Origin: Bacteroidota bacterium
GTDB lineage: Bacteria > Bacteroidota > Bacteroidia > Chitinophagales > Chitinophagaceae
Reading direction: 5' to 3'
NCBI GenBank assembly: GCA_018266775.1
Contig: JAFDZS010000001.1
Location: 124,001-188,000 of the forward strand
Length of the DNA: 64,000 bases
This document shows positions 53,321 through 62,267 of the stretch, piece by piece. Position 1 is the stretch's first letter; every line of letters starts with the position of its first letter. Below the pieces are notes generated by a model. The model saw only the letters and a program-made list of their open reading frames with translations. It was not told the origin of the DNA and did no database searches. A program made the position numbers and the translations under genes.

Positions 53321-53776
53321 ATGAAAAGATTGATTGTTTTTATTACGGTTTGTCTTTCGTTACTATTCGTTTCCTGTAATTCAAGAGTGGCGTTAGACTT
53401 TAATCAAAAACTCGTTTCTCTTCAAAAAGAAGTTATTACAAAAGCAGAATCTATGAATGGAGTTAGCCGGGATTCTGTTGAAAAGTGGGCACTTTTTAAT
53501 AACTATTTAAAACAGAGGATAAGTGATATGAAAGCATTAAAAGCACCGGAAGGAGGAGATGATTTTAAAGAAGCTATGCTTAATGATATTTATGGTTTAG
53601 CAGATGCGATTGAATTGAAAGCTAAAATATATCAGAATCAAAATAATGAAGACGGAGGGATTAGTTTGGCCCAGCAATTTGATAGTTTAAAAACTGTTTT
53701 AAAAAAATTAGATCAAAGGGTTATAATGGAGCAGCGGAAATTTGCAAAAGCTAATAATTTCCGCTTGGAGAAATAA
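53321..53776 (+). CDS. Small lipoprotein of unknown function
   Basis: 151 residues with a clear lipobox (L-F-V-S-C, Cys19). The remainder is helical and charged, with coiled-coil spacing (NQKLVSLQKEVITKAESM, QQFDSLKTVLKKLDQRV), similar in style to many Bacteroidota periplasmic helical lipoproteins. No family recognised. It begins 4 bases after the oxygenase gene and precedes the chromate transporter homologue. Confidence 0.8.
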   Translation: MKRLIVFITVCLSLLFVSCNSRVALDFNQKLVSLQKEVITKAESMNGVSRDSVEKWALFNNYLKQRISDMKALKAPEGGDDFKEAMLNDIYGLADAIELKAKIYQNQNNEDGGISLAQQFDSLKTVLKKLDQRVIMEQRKFAKANNFRLEK

Positions 53777-53820
53777 TATTTATATACACCTGTACAGTAT
53801 AACTGTATACTTTAAAAATA

Positions 53821-55074
53821 TTGAAACTTCTACGGCATACACTTTTTTTAAAATCAGTGTTTCTGCACAGTGTTACTGCTTTCGGCGGTCCGCAGGGTCA
53901 TGTGGGTATGATGATGCGGACTTTTGTTGAAAAACGAAGAGACCTTACCAGGGAAGAATTGATGGAGTATATTTCCTTTTGCCAGCTTTTGCCAGGGGCA
54001 TCATCCACACAAACAGTTACTTTAATTGGATACAAACGCGGTGGTGTACCGCTTGCAATTTTGACTTTGTTGATATGGATTTTGCCAGCCTGTTCTTTAA
54101 TGGGTCTGTTATCTTTCTTTGTTGGAAAAATGGGTAAGGATAATTTGAACACCAATATTTTCCAATTTATTCAACCCATGGCCATTGGTTTTTTGGCTTA
54201 TGCCGGTTTCAGGGCGTTTAAAATATCTGTCAATAATTTTATTACCCAGGTGATTATGCTTGTAGTAATGGTTGTTGTATATTTTATGTTTAAGACACCA
54301 TGGATTTTCCCGGCAATTATTGCCACCGGGGGCATCGTTACTAATTTTAGCAGCAAGCGTATTCCTGAAAATACAGTGATAAAACCAAAGCAAATCCGCT
54401 GGACGAATATCTGGTTGTTCTTATTAATTTTTTTGATTGCAGGTGCATTGAGTGAAACGGCCAGGAAGCAAAACTGGGAAAACCGGAAGGCATATAATCT
54501 TTTTGAAAACTTCTACCGGTTCGGGAGTTTTGTATTTGGTGGCGGGGATGTACTGATTCCTATGATGCTGGATCAATATGTTGCCCGGCCTAATTCAGAC
54601 AGGATGAAACAAAAAGGAGATCAGAATATTATCAGAATTGAACGGGAAGAGTTACTTACCGGCGCTGGAATGGTGAGGGCAATACCCGGCCCGGTATTTT
54701 CGATAGCTTCCTTTACCGGGGGTATTGCATTAAAAGGAGAGGGAACGAAAATGCAGTTGTTAGGTTGTATTATTGGTTCAATCGGAATATTTCTGCCCAG
54801 CGCTCTGCTGGTTTTATTCTTTTACCCTGTTTGGCAATATCTAAAAAAGTATGTGGTGGTATTCCGTGCCCTTGAAGGTATCAACGCGGTAGTAGTGGGT
54901 ATTATGTGGGCAGCAACTTTATACCTGTTAAAAGATGTTTCAATTATTTCTTTTACAACTGTAAGTATAATTAATATTACTGTAATACTGGGAACATTCA
55001 TGATATTGCAGCTTACTAAAATTCCAGCACCATTCATCGTATTGTTTTGTCTGTTACTGGGCTTTATTTTTTAG
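53821..55074 (+). CDS. Chromate transporter (ChrA) family protein
   Basis: 417 residues with two chromate-transporter halves: the first has [13 protein letters not shown] and [20 protein letters not shown], the second [13 protein letters not shown] and [20 protein letters not shown]. About ten to twelve membrane helices. ChrA homologues export chromate; in organisms not facing chromate the natural anion is uncertain. The reading frame contains no ATG near the N-terminus: an in-frame stop lies six codons upstream, so TTG at 53821 is the likely start ([12 protein letters not shown]). Confidence 0.9.
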   Translation: MKLLRHTLFLKSVFLHSVTAFGGPQGHVGMMMRTFVEKRRDLTREELMEYISFCQLLPGASSTQTVTLIGYKRGGVPLAILTLLIWILPACSLMGLLSFFVGKMGKDNLNTNIFQFIQPMAIGFLAYAGFRAFKISVNNFITQVIMLVVMVVVYFMFKTPWIFPAIIATGGIVTNFSSKRIPENTVIKPKQIRWTNIWLFLLIFLIAGALSETARKQNWENRKAYNLFENFYRFGSFVFGGGDVLIPMMLDQYVARPNSDRMKQKGDQNIIRIEREELLTGAGMVRAIPGPVFSIASFTGGIALKGEGTKMQLLGCIIGSIGIFLPSALLVLFFYPVWQYLKKYVVVFRALEGINAVVVGIMWAATLYLLKDVSIISFTTVSIINITVILGTFMILQLTKIPAPFIVLFCLLLGFIF

Positions 55075-55078
55075 TTAG

Positions 55079-55654
55079 CTAACTCCTGTAATATCCATTA
55101 CTTTCTATTTCATTTTTTACACTGTCCGGCACCAGGAAGCGTATCGATTTTTTATCCCTGATCATATTTCGTATACGCGTACTCGATATATCAAGCAGCG
55201 GCGCATCAACAATTGTAATAGTGGCTCCAAAATCCTGTTCAATTTCAAAGTCCGGTCTTTTATAAATGAAAAAACTGTAATTGCTGATAAGTGTTTCAAA
55301 GTTTTTCCATTTATTGATATTTTGAAATCCATCACTTCCCATCAGAATAGAAAACTGGTGATCAGGATATTTTTCCGTTAAGTATGTAAGTGTATCAATA
55401 GTATAGGAAGGTTTGGGGAGTTTGAATTCAACATTGCTGGCCCTCAATTTGTTTTCTCCATCAATGGCAACATTCACCATGTGCAGGCGTTGGTATTCAT
55501 TTAGTAAAGAGGTTGCTGGCTTAAATGGGTTTTGTGGAGAAACAACAAACCATACCTGGTCAAGGTTGGTGTAATTCACAAAATGATTGGCAATAATGAG
55601 GTGGCCAACATGAACAGGGTTAAAGGAACCAAAATATAATCCCACTTTCAGCAT
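55079..55654 (-). CDS. nadD: Nicotinate-nucleotide adenylyltransferase
   Basis: 191 residues from the ATG at 55654; an ATG two codons upstream (55660) is equally possible. The nucleotidyltransferase signature GLYFGSFNPVHVGHLIIAN is at the N-terminus, FSILMGSDGFQNINKWKNF near 100, and the ISSTRIRNMI motif near 157. It adenylates nicotinate mononucleotide to deamido-NAD. It follows feoA by 8-14 bases, so they are cotranscribed. nadA is 4 kb away. Confidence 0.95.
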   Translation of the reverse strand: MLKVGLYFGSFNPVHVGHLIIANHFVNYTNLDQVWFVVSPQNPFKPATSLLNEYQRLHMVNVAIDGENKLRASNVEFKLPKPSYTIDTLTYLTEKYPDHQFSILMGSDGFQNINKWKNFETLISNYSFFIYKRPDFEIEQDFGATITIVDAPLLDISSTRIRNMIRDKKSIRFLVPDSVKNEIESNGYYRS

Positions 55655-55668
55655 AGGCATGAAGTAAA

Positions 55669-55920
55669 TTAGGTATGTTTGTTCTCTGTCACACTTATTT
55701 CCTCTACCCAAATATTTTCAGCTTCATTGAGCCGGAGGCTTAGAATATATCCTGCCACAAGAATAGAAATAGGATCACCTAAGGGAGCAACCTGTTCAAC
55801 AACAATCAGTTCGCCAGGTACACAGCCCATTTCCATAAGCTTCAGAAAAATATCATCGTTTTCAAAGTGCTTAATCACTACTGTTTTTCCTACTTCAATT
55901 TCGGATAATCTCCGCTCCAT
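55669..55920 (-). CDS. feoA: FeoA-family ferrous iron transport protein
   Basis: 83 residues from the ATG at 55920 (MERRLSEIEVGKTVVIKHFE), a single SH3-like FeoA domain ending in LSLRLNEAENIWVEE. An upstream ATG at 55953 would place the promoter box TACTTTTG (55941-55948) inside the gene, so the shorter form is preferred. FeoA supports FeoB. Here it is 37 kb from feoB and cotranscribed with nadD. Confidence 0.9.
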   Translation of the reverse strand: MERRLSEIEVGKTVVIKHFENDDIFLKLMEMGCVPGELIVVEQVAPLGDPISILVAGYILSLRLNEAENIWVEEISVTENKHT

Positions 55921-55940
55921 TCCAATTGATTTGTTTAGTG

Positions 55941-55948
55941 CAAAAGTA
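55941..55948 (-). promoter_or_regulatory. Promoter -7 box of feoA-nadD
   Basis: TACTTTTG on the minus strand, exact TAnnTTTG match, 20 bp upstream of the ATG at 55920. It decides between the two possible feoA starts. Confidence 0.6.
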
Positions 55949-55967
55949 TTCATTCATAATTGTTTAA

Positions 55968-55975
55968 TAATTTCG
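55968..55975 (+). promoter_or_regulatory. Promoter -7 box of ybeY
   Basis: TAATTTCG, one mismatch from TAnnTTTG, 16 bp upstream of the ybeY ATG; identical to the box of the DUF2007 gene at 32549. Confidence 0.4.
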
Positions 55976-55991
55976 ATTTTAGAAATTAGCT

Positions 55992-56414
55992 ATGCCGGTT
56001 CAATTCTTTTTTCTTCAGCATAACATTACTCTTTCTAAAAGAAAGGAGTTGAAGGCTTTTATTGAGCAGATCTTTAAAGCCGAAAACAAGGTGCTGCACC
56101 AACTGACTTATGTTTTTTGCTCTGATGAATATCTCCTGGAGATTAACAGGTCTCATCTAAGACACGACTATTACACAGACATTATCACATTCGAACTATC
56201 TGAAATTTCGGGGCAAATTAGCGGTGAAATTTATATCAGTACCGATCGGGTGAGAGATAATGCCAAGATTTTAAAGGTAACAATCAAGGAGGAACTACAC
56301 CGGGTAATTTTTCATGGTGCATTGCATCTTTGTGGGTATAAGGATAAAACGAAAGCAGATCAATCTGCAATGAGACAAGCAGAAGACCGAAACCTGAAAC
56401 TGTATTTTAAGTAA
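55992..56414 (+). CDS. ybeY: Endoribonuclease YbeY
   Basis: 140 residues. The conserved NRSHLRHDYYTDIITFELSE block (near 53) and the zinc site HGALHLCGYKDKTKADQ (near 115) are in the Bacteroidota form, where the third His of the usual H-x3-H-x5-H is replaced near Lys/Asp. It processes 16S rRNA and takes part in ribosome quality control. It is separated from mnmG by an HNH-type gene and a pair of direct repeats. Confidence 0.92.
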   Translation: MPVQFFFLQHNITLSKRKELKAFIEQIFKAENKVLHQLTYVFCSDEYLLEINRSHLRHDYYTDIITFELSEISGQISGEIYISTDRVRDNAKILKVTIKEELHRVIFHGALHLCGYKDKTKADQSAMRQAEDRNLKLYFK

Positions 56415-56470
56415 TGTTCCACGAATCCCATTTTTAAAAACGCCACCAACAAATTGTTCCACGAATCCCA
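56415..56470. repeat. Direct repeat pair TGTTCCACGAATCCCA
   Basis: Two identical 16-bp copies at 56415-56430 and 56455-56470, 40 bp apart, in the gap between ybeY and the HNH-type gene. The first begins at the base following the ybeY stop. They look like the trace of a local duplication or an insertion boundary. Confidence 0.7.
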
Positions 56471-56488
56471 GTTTCTGGCGGAAACATT

Positions 56489-56496
56489 TACTTTTG
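56489..56496 (+). promoter_or_regulatory. Promoter -7 box abutting the HNH-gene start
   Basis: TACTTTTG, exact TAnnTTTG match, three bases before the ATG at 56500. Suggests a leaderless mRNA. Confidence 0.55.
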
Positions 56497-56499
56497 GAT

Positions 56500-57117
56500 A
56501 TGGAAAGAAAAAAATGGACACCCCAGACAGAGGTAACGGATACATTACTAAAGTTTAGAGAGAAACGAAAATGGCAACTGGCGTTAAGAAGGTATATACT
56601 GGAAAAAAAGCCTTCAACGGCCTATGCACCGTATTTTGGAATGGATGTAAATGGTTTTAGGGGTTGGATAGAGTTACAATTCACAAAAGATTTGAATTGG
56701 GAGAATTTCGCAAAAGCCTGGCAATTCGACCACATTGTACCTGTCACTTATTTTGATTTTGATAATGAACAAGACCTTAGGCTTTGCTGGAATTTCATGA
56801 ATATCAGGGTGGAGCGCTTAGAATTGAATAAAAACAGGGGGAACAGGATTGATGTTTTTGCCGTAAAGCCGTATTTCCAAACCCTGTATGACAAAACCGG
56901 TTATTCCTTTTGCCTGAAAATGATAGATAAACTTGCTCAAATAGAAGTATCAAGTATTGAAAGCTACCCCGCCATTGAAAACTTCATTATAAAAAATAAA
57001 GAACACCTTGAAAACATCTCCACACTGAACAGGGAAGAGTTTGAAAAATTTAACCTGGGAGCACCCTTAAAGGACATTTTATTAGAACGGGAAATACTTA
57101 GAAAGTTTGGGGGATGA
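56500..57117 (+). CDS. HNH-endonuclease-like protein
   Basis: 205 residues from the ATG at 56500. An HNH-like core spans about 76-120 (from the 56494 numbering): W-x-F-D-H-I-V-P-V, then L-R-L-C-W-N-x-x-N and a final N-K-N-R-G-N, as in phage and mobile-element HNH proteins. The flanks are helical and charged. Function unknown; a nuclease is inferred from motif only. The gene sits between ybeY and mnmG, with 16-bp direct repeats at its 5' side, and looks like an added gene. Own promoter box. Confidence 0.75.
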   Translation: MERKKWTPQTEVTDTLLKFREKRKWQLALRRYILEKKPSTAYAPYFGMDVNGFRGWIELQFTKDLNWENFAKAWQFDHIVPVTYFDFDNEQDLRLCWNFMNIRVERLELNKNRGNRIDVFAVKPYFQTLYDKTGYSFCLKMIDKLAQIEVSSIESYPAIENFIIKNKEHLENISTLNREEFEKFNLGAPLKDILLEREILRKFGG

Positions 57118-57133
57118 TTAGTTTGATGTAGGC

Positions 57134-57141
57134 TACCTTTG
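57134..57141 (+). promoter_or_regulatory. Promoter -7 box abutting the mnmG start
   Basis: TACCTTTG, exact TAnnTTTG match, four bases before the mnmG ATG (57146). Transcription would begin at or next to the start codon. Confidence 0.55.
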
Positions 57142-57145
57142 CCAA

Positions 57146-59014
57146 ATGTTTCCAAATTATGATGTAATTGTAGTAGGAGCCGGTCATGCTGGCTGTGAAG
57201 CAGCAGCAGCAGCAGCCAATATGGGCAGCAAAGTGTTGTTGGTTACTATGAACATGCAAACTATTGCCCAAATGAGCTGCAACCCGGCAATGGGCGGTAT
57301 TGCTAAAGGCCAAATTGTGAGGGAAATTGATGCCATGGGCGGCTACAGTGGGATTGTTACCGATGAGAGCATGATTCAGTTCAGAATGTTGAACCGAAGT
57401 AAAGGGCCCGCCATGTGGAGCCCCAGGGCTCAAAGTGACAGAATGCTTTTTGCCTCAAAATGGAGGGAAATGCTGGAAAAGACCCCCAATGTTGACTTTT
57501 ACCAGGACATGGTGCAGGGCCTGCTCATAAAAAATGGCCGTGTTTACGGCGTTACAACAGGTTTAGGGCATGAAATAAGGTCAAAATCGGTTGTTTTTAC
57601 CAACGGCACTTTTTTAAATGGTATTATACATATTGGAGAGAAAAGGCTGGGAGGCGGTAGAATGGCAGAAAAAGCAGCAACAGGCATAACAGAACAACTG
57701 GTTTCACTGGGTTTCGAAAGCGACCGTCTAAAAACAGGAACTCCACCAAGGATAGACGGCCGAAGTCTGGATTATTCCAAAATGGAAGAACAGAAAGGAG
57801 ATGATGAAATTATCGGCTTTAGTTTCCTGGAAACACAAAAAATAATACCTGAACAGCAGCGTAGTTGCTGGATTACGTATACCAGCCCGGAAGTGCATGA
57901 TATTCTTAAGACCGGATTTGAAAAAAGTCCCATGTTCCAGGGCAGGATTAAAGGAACCGGACCAAGATATTGCCCCAGTATTGAAGATAAGATCAACCGC
58001 TTTGCAGACAGGGACAGGCACCAATTATTTGTTGAACCAGAAGGATTTAATACTATAGAAATCTATGTAAATGGATTTTCTTCCTCACTTCCGGAAGAAG
58101 TTCAGTATAATGCGTTAAGATCAGTACCGGGCTTTGAAAATTGCAGGATGTTCCGCCCGGGATATGCCATAGAGTATGATTTTTTCCCACCTACACAGCT
58201 GAAGTTCAGCCTGGAAACCAAACTGATTGAAAATCTTTTTTTTGCCGGTCAAATTAATGGAACTACCGGGTACGAAGAAGCTGCATGCCAGGGACTTATG
58301 GCCGGAATTAATGCCCACCAAAAAGCCTGGGAAAAAGAGCCCGTGGTTTTGAAAAGAAGCGAGGCTTATATTGGCGTATTGATTGACGACCTGATTAACA
58401 AAGGGACAGATGAACCCTATAGGATGTTTACCAGCCGGGCAGAATACAGAACATTATTGAGGCAGGATAATGCCGACCTCCGGTTAACCGAATTCAGCTA
58501 TAAATTAGGTTTGGCATCACAGGAAAGAATGGAAAGGGTGAGCGTTAAAAACGAACAGGTAACAGCAATAAAAGCAATTCTTGCAGCATATCAAATAGAA
58601 CCCAATGATGCGAATGATTTTTTAAATTGCGTACAATCTGCACCGTTAGCAACAAAGCAAAGGGCAGCCCAGCTTGTATTACGGCCGATGATTGATCTGC
58701 AAAACATGATTGATCATATACCCGGCTTAAAAGATAAATTAAAACAGTTTGATCGTGAAAGCCTTGAACAGGCAGAAATACAGATCAAATATGAAACCTA
58801 CATTAACAAAGAAAAAGAACTGGTGAGTAAAATGAGCCAGCTGGAAGATCTAGTTATTCCTGAAAACTTTGATTATGAAAAGCTGGTTTCTTTAGGCACA
58901 GAAGCCAAACAGAAATTTCGAAAAATAAAACCCCGTACATTAGGTCAGGCATCGCGGATATCTGGAGTAAACCCAAGCGATGTACAAATGCTGATGGTTT
59001 TTATGGGACGGTAA
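57146..59014 (+). CDS. mnmG: tRNA uridine-5-carboxymethylaminomethyl modification enzyme MnmG
   Basis: 622 residues, standard length. N-terminal FAD-binding VVGAGHAGCEAAAAAANMG, SCNPAMGGIAKGQIVREIDAMGG near 50, RMLNRSKGPAMWSPRAQSDR near 83, FLNGIIHIGEKRLGGGRMAE near 155 and the C-terminal helical domain (RISGVNPSDVQMLMVFM). With MnmE it modifies U34 of several tRNAs, the same wobble position where MnmH works. The start matches the family closely, so the adjacent promoter box implies a leaderless mRNA. Confidence 0.97.
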   Translation: MFPNYDVIVVGAGHAGCEAAAAAANMGSKVLLVTMNMQTIAQMSCNPAMGGIAKGQIVREIDAMGGYSGIVTDESMIQFRMLNRSKGPAMWSPRAQSDRMLFASKWREMLEKTPNVDFYQDMVQGLLIKNGRVYGVTTGLGHEIRSKSVVFTNGTFLNGIIHIGEKRLGGGRMAEKAATGITEQLVSLGFESDRLKTGTPPRIDGRSLDYSKMEEQKGDDEIIGFSFLETQKIIPEQQRSCWITYTSPEVHDILKTGFEKSPMFQGRIKGTGPRYCPSIEDKINRFADRDRHQLFVEPEGFNTIEIYVNGFSSSLPEEVQYNALRSVPGFENCRMFRPGYAIEYDFFPPTQLKFSLETKLIENLFFAGQINGTTGYEEAACQGLMAGINAHQKAWEKEPVVLKRSEAYIGVLIDDLINKGTDEPYRMFTSRAEYRTLLRQDNADLRLTEFSYKLGLASQERMERVSVKNEQVTAIKAILAAYQIEPNDANDFLNCVQSAPLATKQRAAQLVLRPMIDLQNMIDHIPGLKDKLKQFDRESLEQAEIQIKYETYINKEKELVSKMSQLEDLVIPENFDYEKLVSLGTEAKQKFRKIKPRTLGQASRISGVNPSDVQMLMVFMGR

Positions 59015-59060
59015 ATTCAATAAAAATTCAAAACCTTCGTTAGACATAAAAATTCTTATA

Positions 59061-59576
59061 ATGGAATTAAACTTTACTGCGACTGCACCCAAAGAAAGTG
59101 TATTTGAAAATGTTGCCGCATACCTTGCACAGAATAATCTGAAAATTGCCACACAGGATAATTCCAGGCCCTGGGGTGGATTTTTTGTAATTGATGAATC
59201 AGAGGCAGAGAAATTCATTGCCTTATACTTTCCGCATCTTACAAAAGCAGAACTGAGCATTTCAGGAAAACTAAGCCCTAAAATTTTGATTGTGGCTCCA
59301 GAAAAAAGATTGAGCTGGCAGTATCACCACCGCAGAGCGGAAATATGGAAATTAATAGGGGGCGTAGCCGGTGTGGTAACCAGCGATACAGATGAGGAAA
59401 AAGAAATAAAGCATTTGTCACTCGGGGATATCATCCAGTTGAAGCAGGGCGAACGCCACCGCTTACTCGGCACAGACGGCTGGGGAATAGTTGCAGAGAT
59501 ATGGCGCCATACTGATGCCAATAACCCAAGCGACGAAAGCGATATTGTAAGGGTACAGGATGATTTTGGCCGGTAA
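59061..59576 (+). CDS. Cupin-domain sugar-phosphate isomerase-like protein
   Basis: 171 residues with a cupin fold of the type II mannose-6-phosphate isomerase group: RPWGGFFVID (near 36), LSWQYHHRRAEIWKLI metal-binding motif (near 92) and LKQGERHRLLG (near 132). Some homologues are labelled phosphoheptose isomerase, but that is not proven by sequence. It lies 46 bp after mnmG and shares a bidirectional terminator with the convergent helicase gene. Confidence 0.82.
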   Translation: MELNFTATAPKESVFENVAAYLAQNNLKIATQDNSRPWGGFFVIDESEAEKFIALYFPHLTKAELSISGKLSPKILIVAPEKRLSWQYHHRRAEIWKLIGGVAGVVTSDTDEEKEIKHLSLGDIIQLKQGERHRLLGTDGWGIVAEIWRHTDANNPSDESDIVRVQDDFGR

Positions 59577-59605
59577 TACAAATAAATTTCCCAGAAGACA
59601 ATATC

Positions 59606-59626
59606 ATCCCGCAAATTTTGCGGGAT
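59606..59626. terminator. Bidirectional intrinsic terminator
   Basis: ATCCCGCAAA / TTTGCGGGAT, a 10-bp stem, between two convergent genes. On the plus strand it is followed by TTATTTTTG; on the minus strand, the helicase stop directly adjoins it. Confidence 0.7.
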
Positions 59627-62095
59627 TTATTTTTGCTCAAAGCCCCTGGACGCCAGCACCAGTTTCAACTCACCATAACTAATACCCGAAGGTAGATTTT
59701 CAATAAGCGTTTTATGGCTCAACTCACCATGAATGGCCACCGCATCAAGAATGAGTTTTTGCTTTTGACCATCCACCAGGTCGTTAATATTAATTTGCCT
59801 GCTGCTGATGAATGGAACAAGATGGCCTTCGATAGTACTCATCGTAAGTTTTCTTTCCTGTGCTATTTCCGCAATGGATTTACCTTCTTTATATAAATTA
59901 TAGGAAACAAGTTTTGTATCAGTTTTTGAAACACTACTCTTTGGCTTTTCTGCTTTTCCCGGCTTTTCAGGAAGCGCATCAATATTCGTGCTTAACCCAT
60001 TTTCATTGCAATAGCTTTCAACAGCATCAATAATAGCATCTCCATATTTATCCACCTTTGCCTTGCCAAAGCCAGAGATCTTCAGTAAGTCTTTTTTATT
60101 AAGCGGTAAATAGGTGGCAATTTCTTTGAGTGTGGAAAGATTGGCCACCATATAAATAGCTTGCCCTTCTTCTTCAAGAATCATATCTCTCCATCTCTTT
60201 AGTGTTGCGAATAAGGGAGCATTAGGAACATCGCTATCATTTTGCCGCGTGCTGCCACCATAGCAGGAAACCTGGAACTTTGGTGTGGAAAAATTTAATT
60301 TATGCTGCAAAAATGAGGTTACAGAAAAAGGCTGTTTACAATATTGCAGGTAATAAACTGCAGAATATAAAGACAAACACAACTGCACCAGCTGCTCATT
60401 AATAATACCGGCGGTCTCTTTATGTTCCGTAACCAAAGGATGATTTTGAATACTTTTCAGCAACAAAGTAAGCTTCGGTTCAAAATGATTCGCGGCATCG
60501 CTGATTCTTTTTTGTGCAGCAATATTATTCTCTATGATCAACTCTTCTTTTAATATTCCATCTAAAACACGAATAAATTTTACACCCACCGCTTTATCTA
60601 TTGCAAATTCCTGGCGAATTTTTTCAATCCATTCCACACATCCTTCATTCAGTTTATCTTTTTGCTGATGAACGTAAAACAATAAGGTGTCAATGTCTTT
60701 TTCTGCCTGAGCAAAAGAAAAAAGATCAGCTAACAATTGCTGCGTAAAAACAAACCGTGCACCGGCAAAACGATCAGGTAAAGAACCTTTATGCGTCAAT
60801 GATTGTTCTCCACGGATCACATTTTCATTACTGTATAATACCGCCGGAGACAATTTTGATAACAACACAATACCCTCAAGGCTGGTGCACCTGCTTAAAG
60901 CAACATAAACCTGCCCCGGGCTGAAAGATGAACCAGCATCAATCATTACTTTATCAAAAGTTAACCCCTGGCTTTTATGAATTGTAATGGCCCAGGCCAA
61001 TCGTAAAGGGTATTGTGAAAATGTTCCCAAAACTTCCTGTTCCAGCTTACCATCATTGCGGTTTAATGTATAGCGGGCGTTTTCCCAGCTCTCTTTTCCA
61101 ACTTCAATTTCTTCACCATCACATTCCACAACAATCCTGTCTTTTTCCAGTGTTGTAATAACACCAATTTTACCGTTGAAATATTTTTTGTAAACAATAT
61201 CATTCTTTAAGAACATTACCTGTGCGCCAACTTTTAATACTAAATCTGCCTCTGCCGGGTAAATATTTTCAGGAAATTCCCCCTCAATAAGCGCTTTGTA
61301 ACTATGTGTTGGGGTTAATAAACTTTCAATCTTTTGCTGATTGATTTCATTGGCTAATTTATTGTGCGATGTAAGCGTAATATATTTTTCACCTGGTACC
61401 GGGCTGAATAACGGGTTGTACCGCATATTCAAATCTTCAAAATCATCGGCGTCCATATAGTTATTCCGTACCTTATTTAGCAGTCGTACAAAAGAGCCTT
61501 CTTTTTGCCGGTATATCGTTGTTAACTCTATCAGGAGTGGCGTTTGTTCTTTTATGGCAAGGCTATCGAAAAAGAACGGAGAACTATAATATTCCTGCAG
61601 GATGGACCATTCCTGCTGCTGTGCAACTGGCGGCAACTGGTGCATGTCACCAATGCATAATAACTGTACACCACCAAATGGTGCTTCAAAATTGCGCCTG
61701 ATGCTTCTGAGTATCGTATCAACAGCATCCAGTACATCACAGCGCACCATACTGATTTCATCTATAACCAGTAATTCCATTTTCCGCAATAATAGCTGCC
61801 GCTGCCTGTTATACCGCAACTTGCCCAATAATTCTTCTTTATTCAGTTTGGTGGGTAAAAAGGGGTGCAGCGGTAATTGAAATAAACTGTGCAGGGTTAC
61901 ACCACCAGCATTAATGGCAGCAACACCGGTCGGCGCAGCCACCACCATATTTTTTGTGGTGTGTTCTTTAAGGTATTTTAGAAAAGTTGTTTTGCCAGTT
62001 CCCGCTTTACCCGTAAGAAAAATATTTTCGCTGGTTTCAGTGACAAAGCGAAAGGCGAGATCAAAAATTTCGTTGCGTTCAATTGCTGTGCTCAT
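59627..62095 (-). CDS. Pif1-type helicase with HRDC and C-terminal winged-helix domains
   Basis: 822 residues. N-terminal superfamily 1B helicase: GKAGTGKT (29-36), VAAPTGVAAINAGG (near 52), LLVIDEISMVRCDVLDAV (near 112), GDMHQLPPVA (near 150), and the C-terminal motif LAWAITIHKSQGLTFDKV with a YVALSRCTS block (near 380-400). An HRDC domain lies at about 640-710 (LPLNKKDLLKISGFGKAKVDKYG) and a helix-turn-helix module at 745-822 (YNLYKEGKSIAEIAQERKL). It unwinds DNA 5' to 3', probably at forks or G-quadruplexes. Confidence 0.93.
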   Translation of the reverse strand: MSTAIERNEIFDLAFRFVTETSENIFLTGKAGTGKTTFLKYLKEHTTKNMVVAAPTGVAAINAGGVTLHSLFQLPLHPFLPTKLNKEELLGKLRYNRQRQLLLRKMELLVIDEISMVRCDVLDAVDTILRSIRRNFEAPFGGVQLLCIGDMHQLPPVAQQQEWSILQEYYSSPFFFDSLAIKEQTPLLIELTTIYRQKEGSFVRLLNKVRNNYMDADDFEDLNMRYNPLFSPVPGEKYITLTSHNKLANEINQQKIESLLTPTHSYKALIEGEFPENIYPAEADLVLKVGAQVMFLKNDIVYKKYFNGKIGVITTLEKDRIVVECDGEEIEVGKESWENARYTLNRNDGKLEQEVLGTFSQYPLRLAWAITIHKSQGLTFDKVMIDAGSSFSPGQVYVALSRCTSLEGIVLLSKLSPAVLYSNENVIRGEQSLTHKGSLPDRFAGARFVFTQQLLADLFSFAQAEKDIDTLLFYVHQQKDKLNEGCVEWIEKIRQEFAIDKAVGVKFIRVLDGILKEELIIENNIAAQKRISDAANHFEPKLTLLLKSIQNHPLVTEHKETAGIINEQLVQLCLSLYSAVYYLQYCKQPFSVTSFLQHKLNFSTPKFQVSCYGGSTRQNDSDVPNAPLFATLKRWRDMILEEEGQAIYMVANLSTLKEIATYLPLNKKDLLKISGFGKAKVDKYGDAIIDAVESYCNENGLSTNIDALPEKPGKAEKPKSSVSKTDTKLVSYNLYKEGKSIAEIAQERKLTMSTIEGHLVPFISSRQININDLVDGQKQKLILDAVAIHGELSHKTLIENLPSGISYGELKLVLASRGFEQK

Positions 62096-62208
62096 ATCAA
62101 ATTATACATACCGAAAGTACGAATATCAGTGAGTGAATAATTAAGTTGCTGAAAACATTTTCTGCACCAAAAGTTAATTGAAATAAACAATATTCTTTTA
62201 GTAAGGAA

Positions 62209-62241
62209 TGTTCCGCAGGGTTGATTATACACTGCGGAACA
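62209..62241. other. Hairpin between ssb and the helicase gene
   Basis: TGTTCCGCAG and CTGCGGAACA form a perfect 10-bp stem with a 13-base loop, 27 bp after the ssb stop. No T-run, so it is not a standard terminator; it may stabilise the ssb 3' end or be a protein site. Confidence 0.5.
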
Positions 62242-62267
62242 ACTTCATGTTACATCAAAAGATTAAA

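Noticed and set aside
56415..56470. parS-like half sites TGTTCCACG
   Set aside because: Only the left half matches the partition-site consensus and there is no symmetric right half, so a centromere call is not supported.
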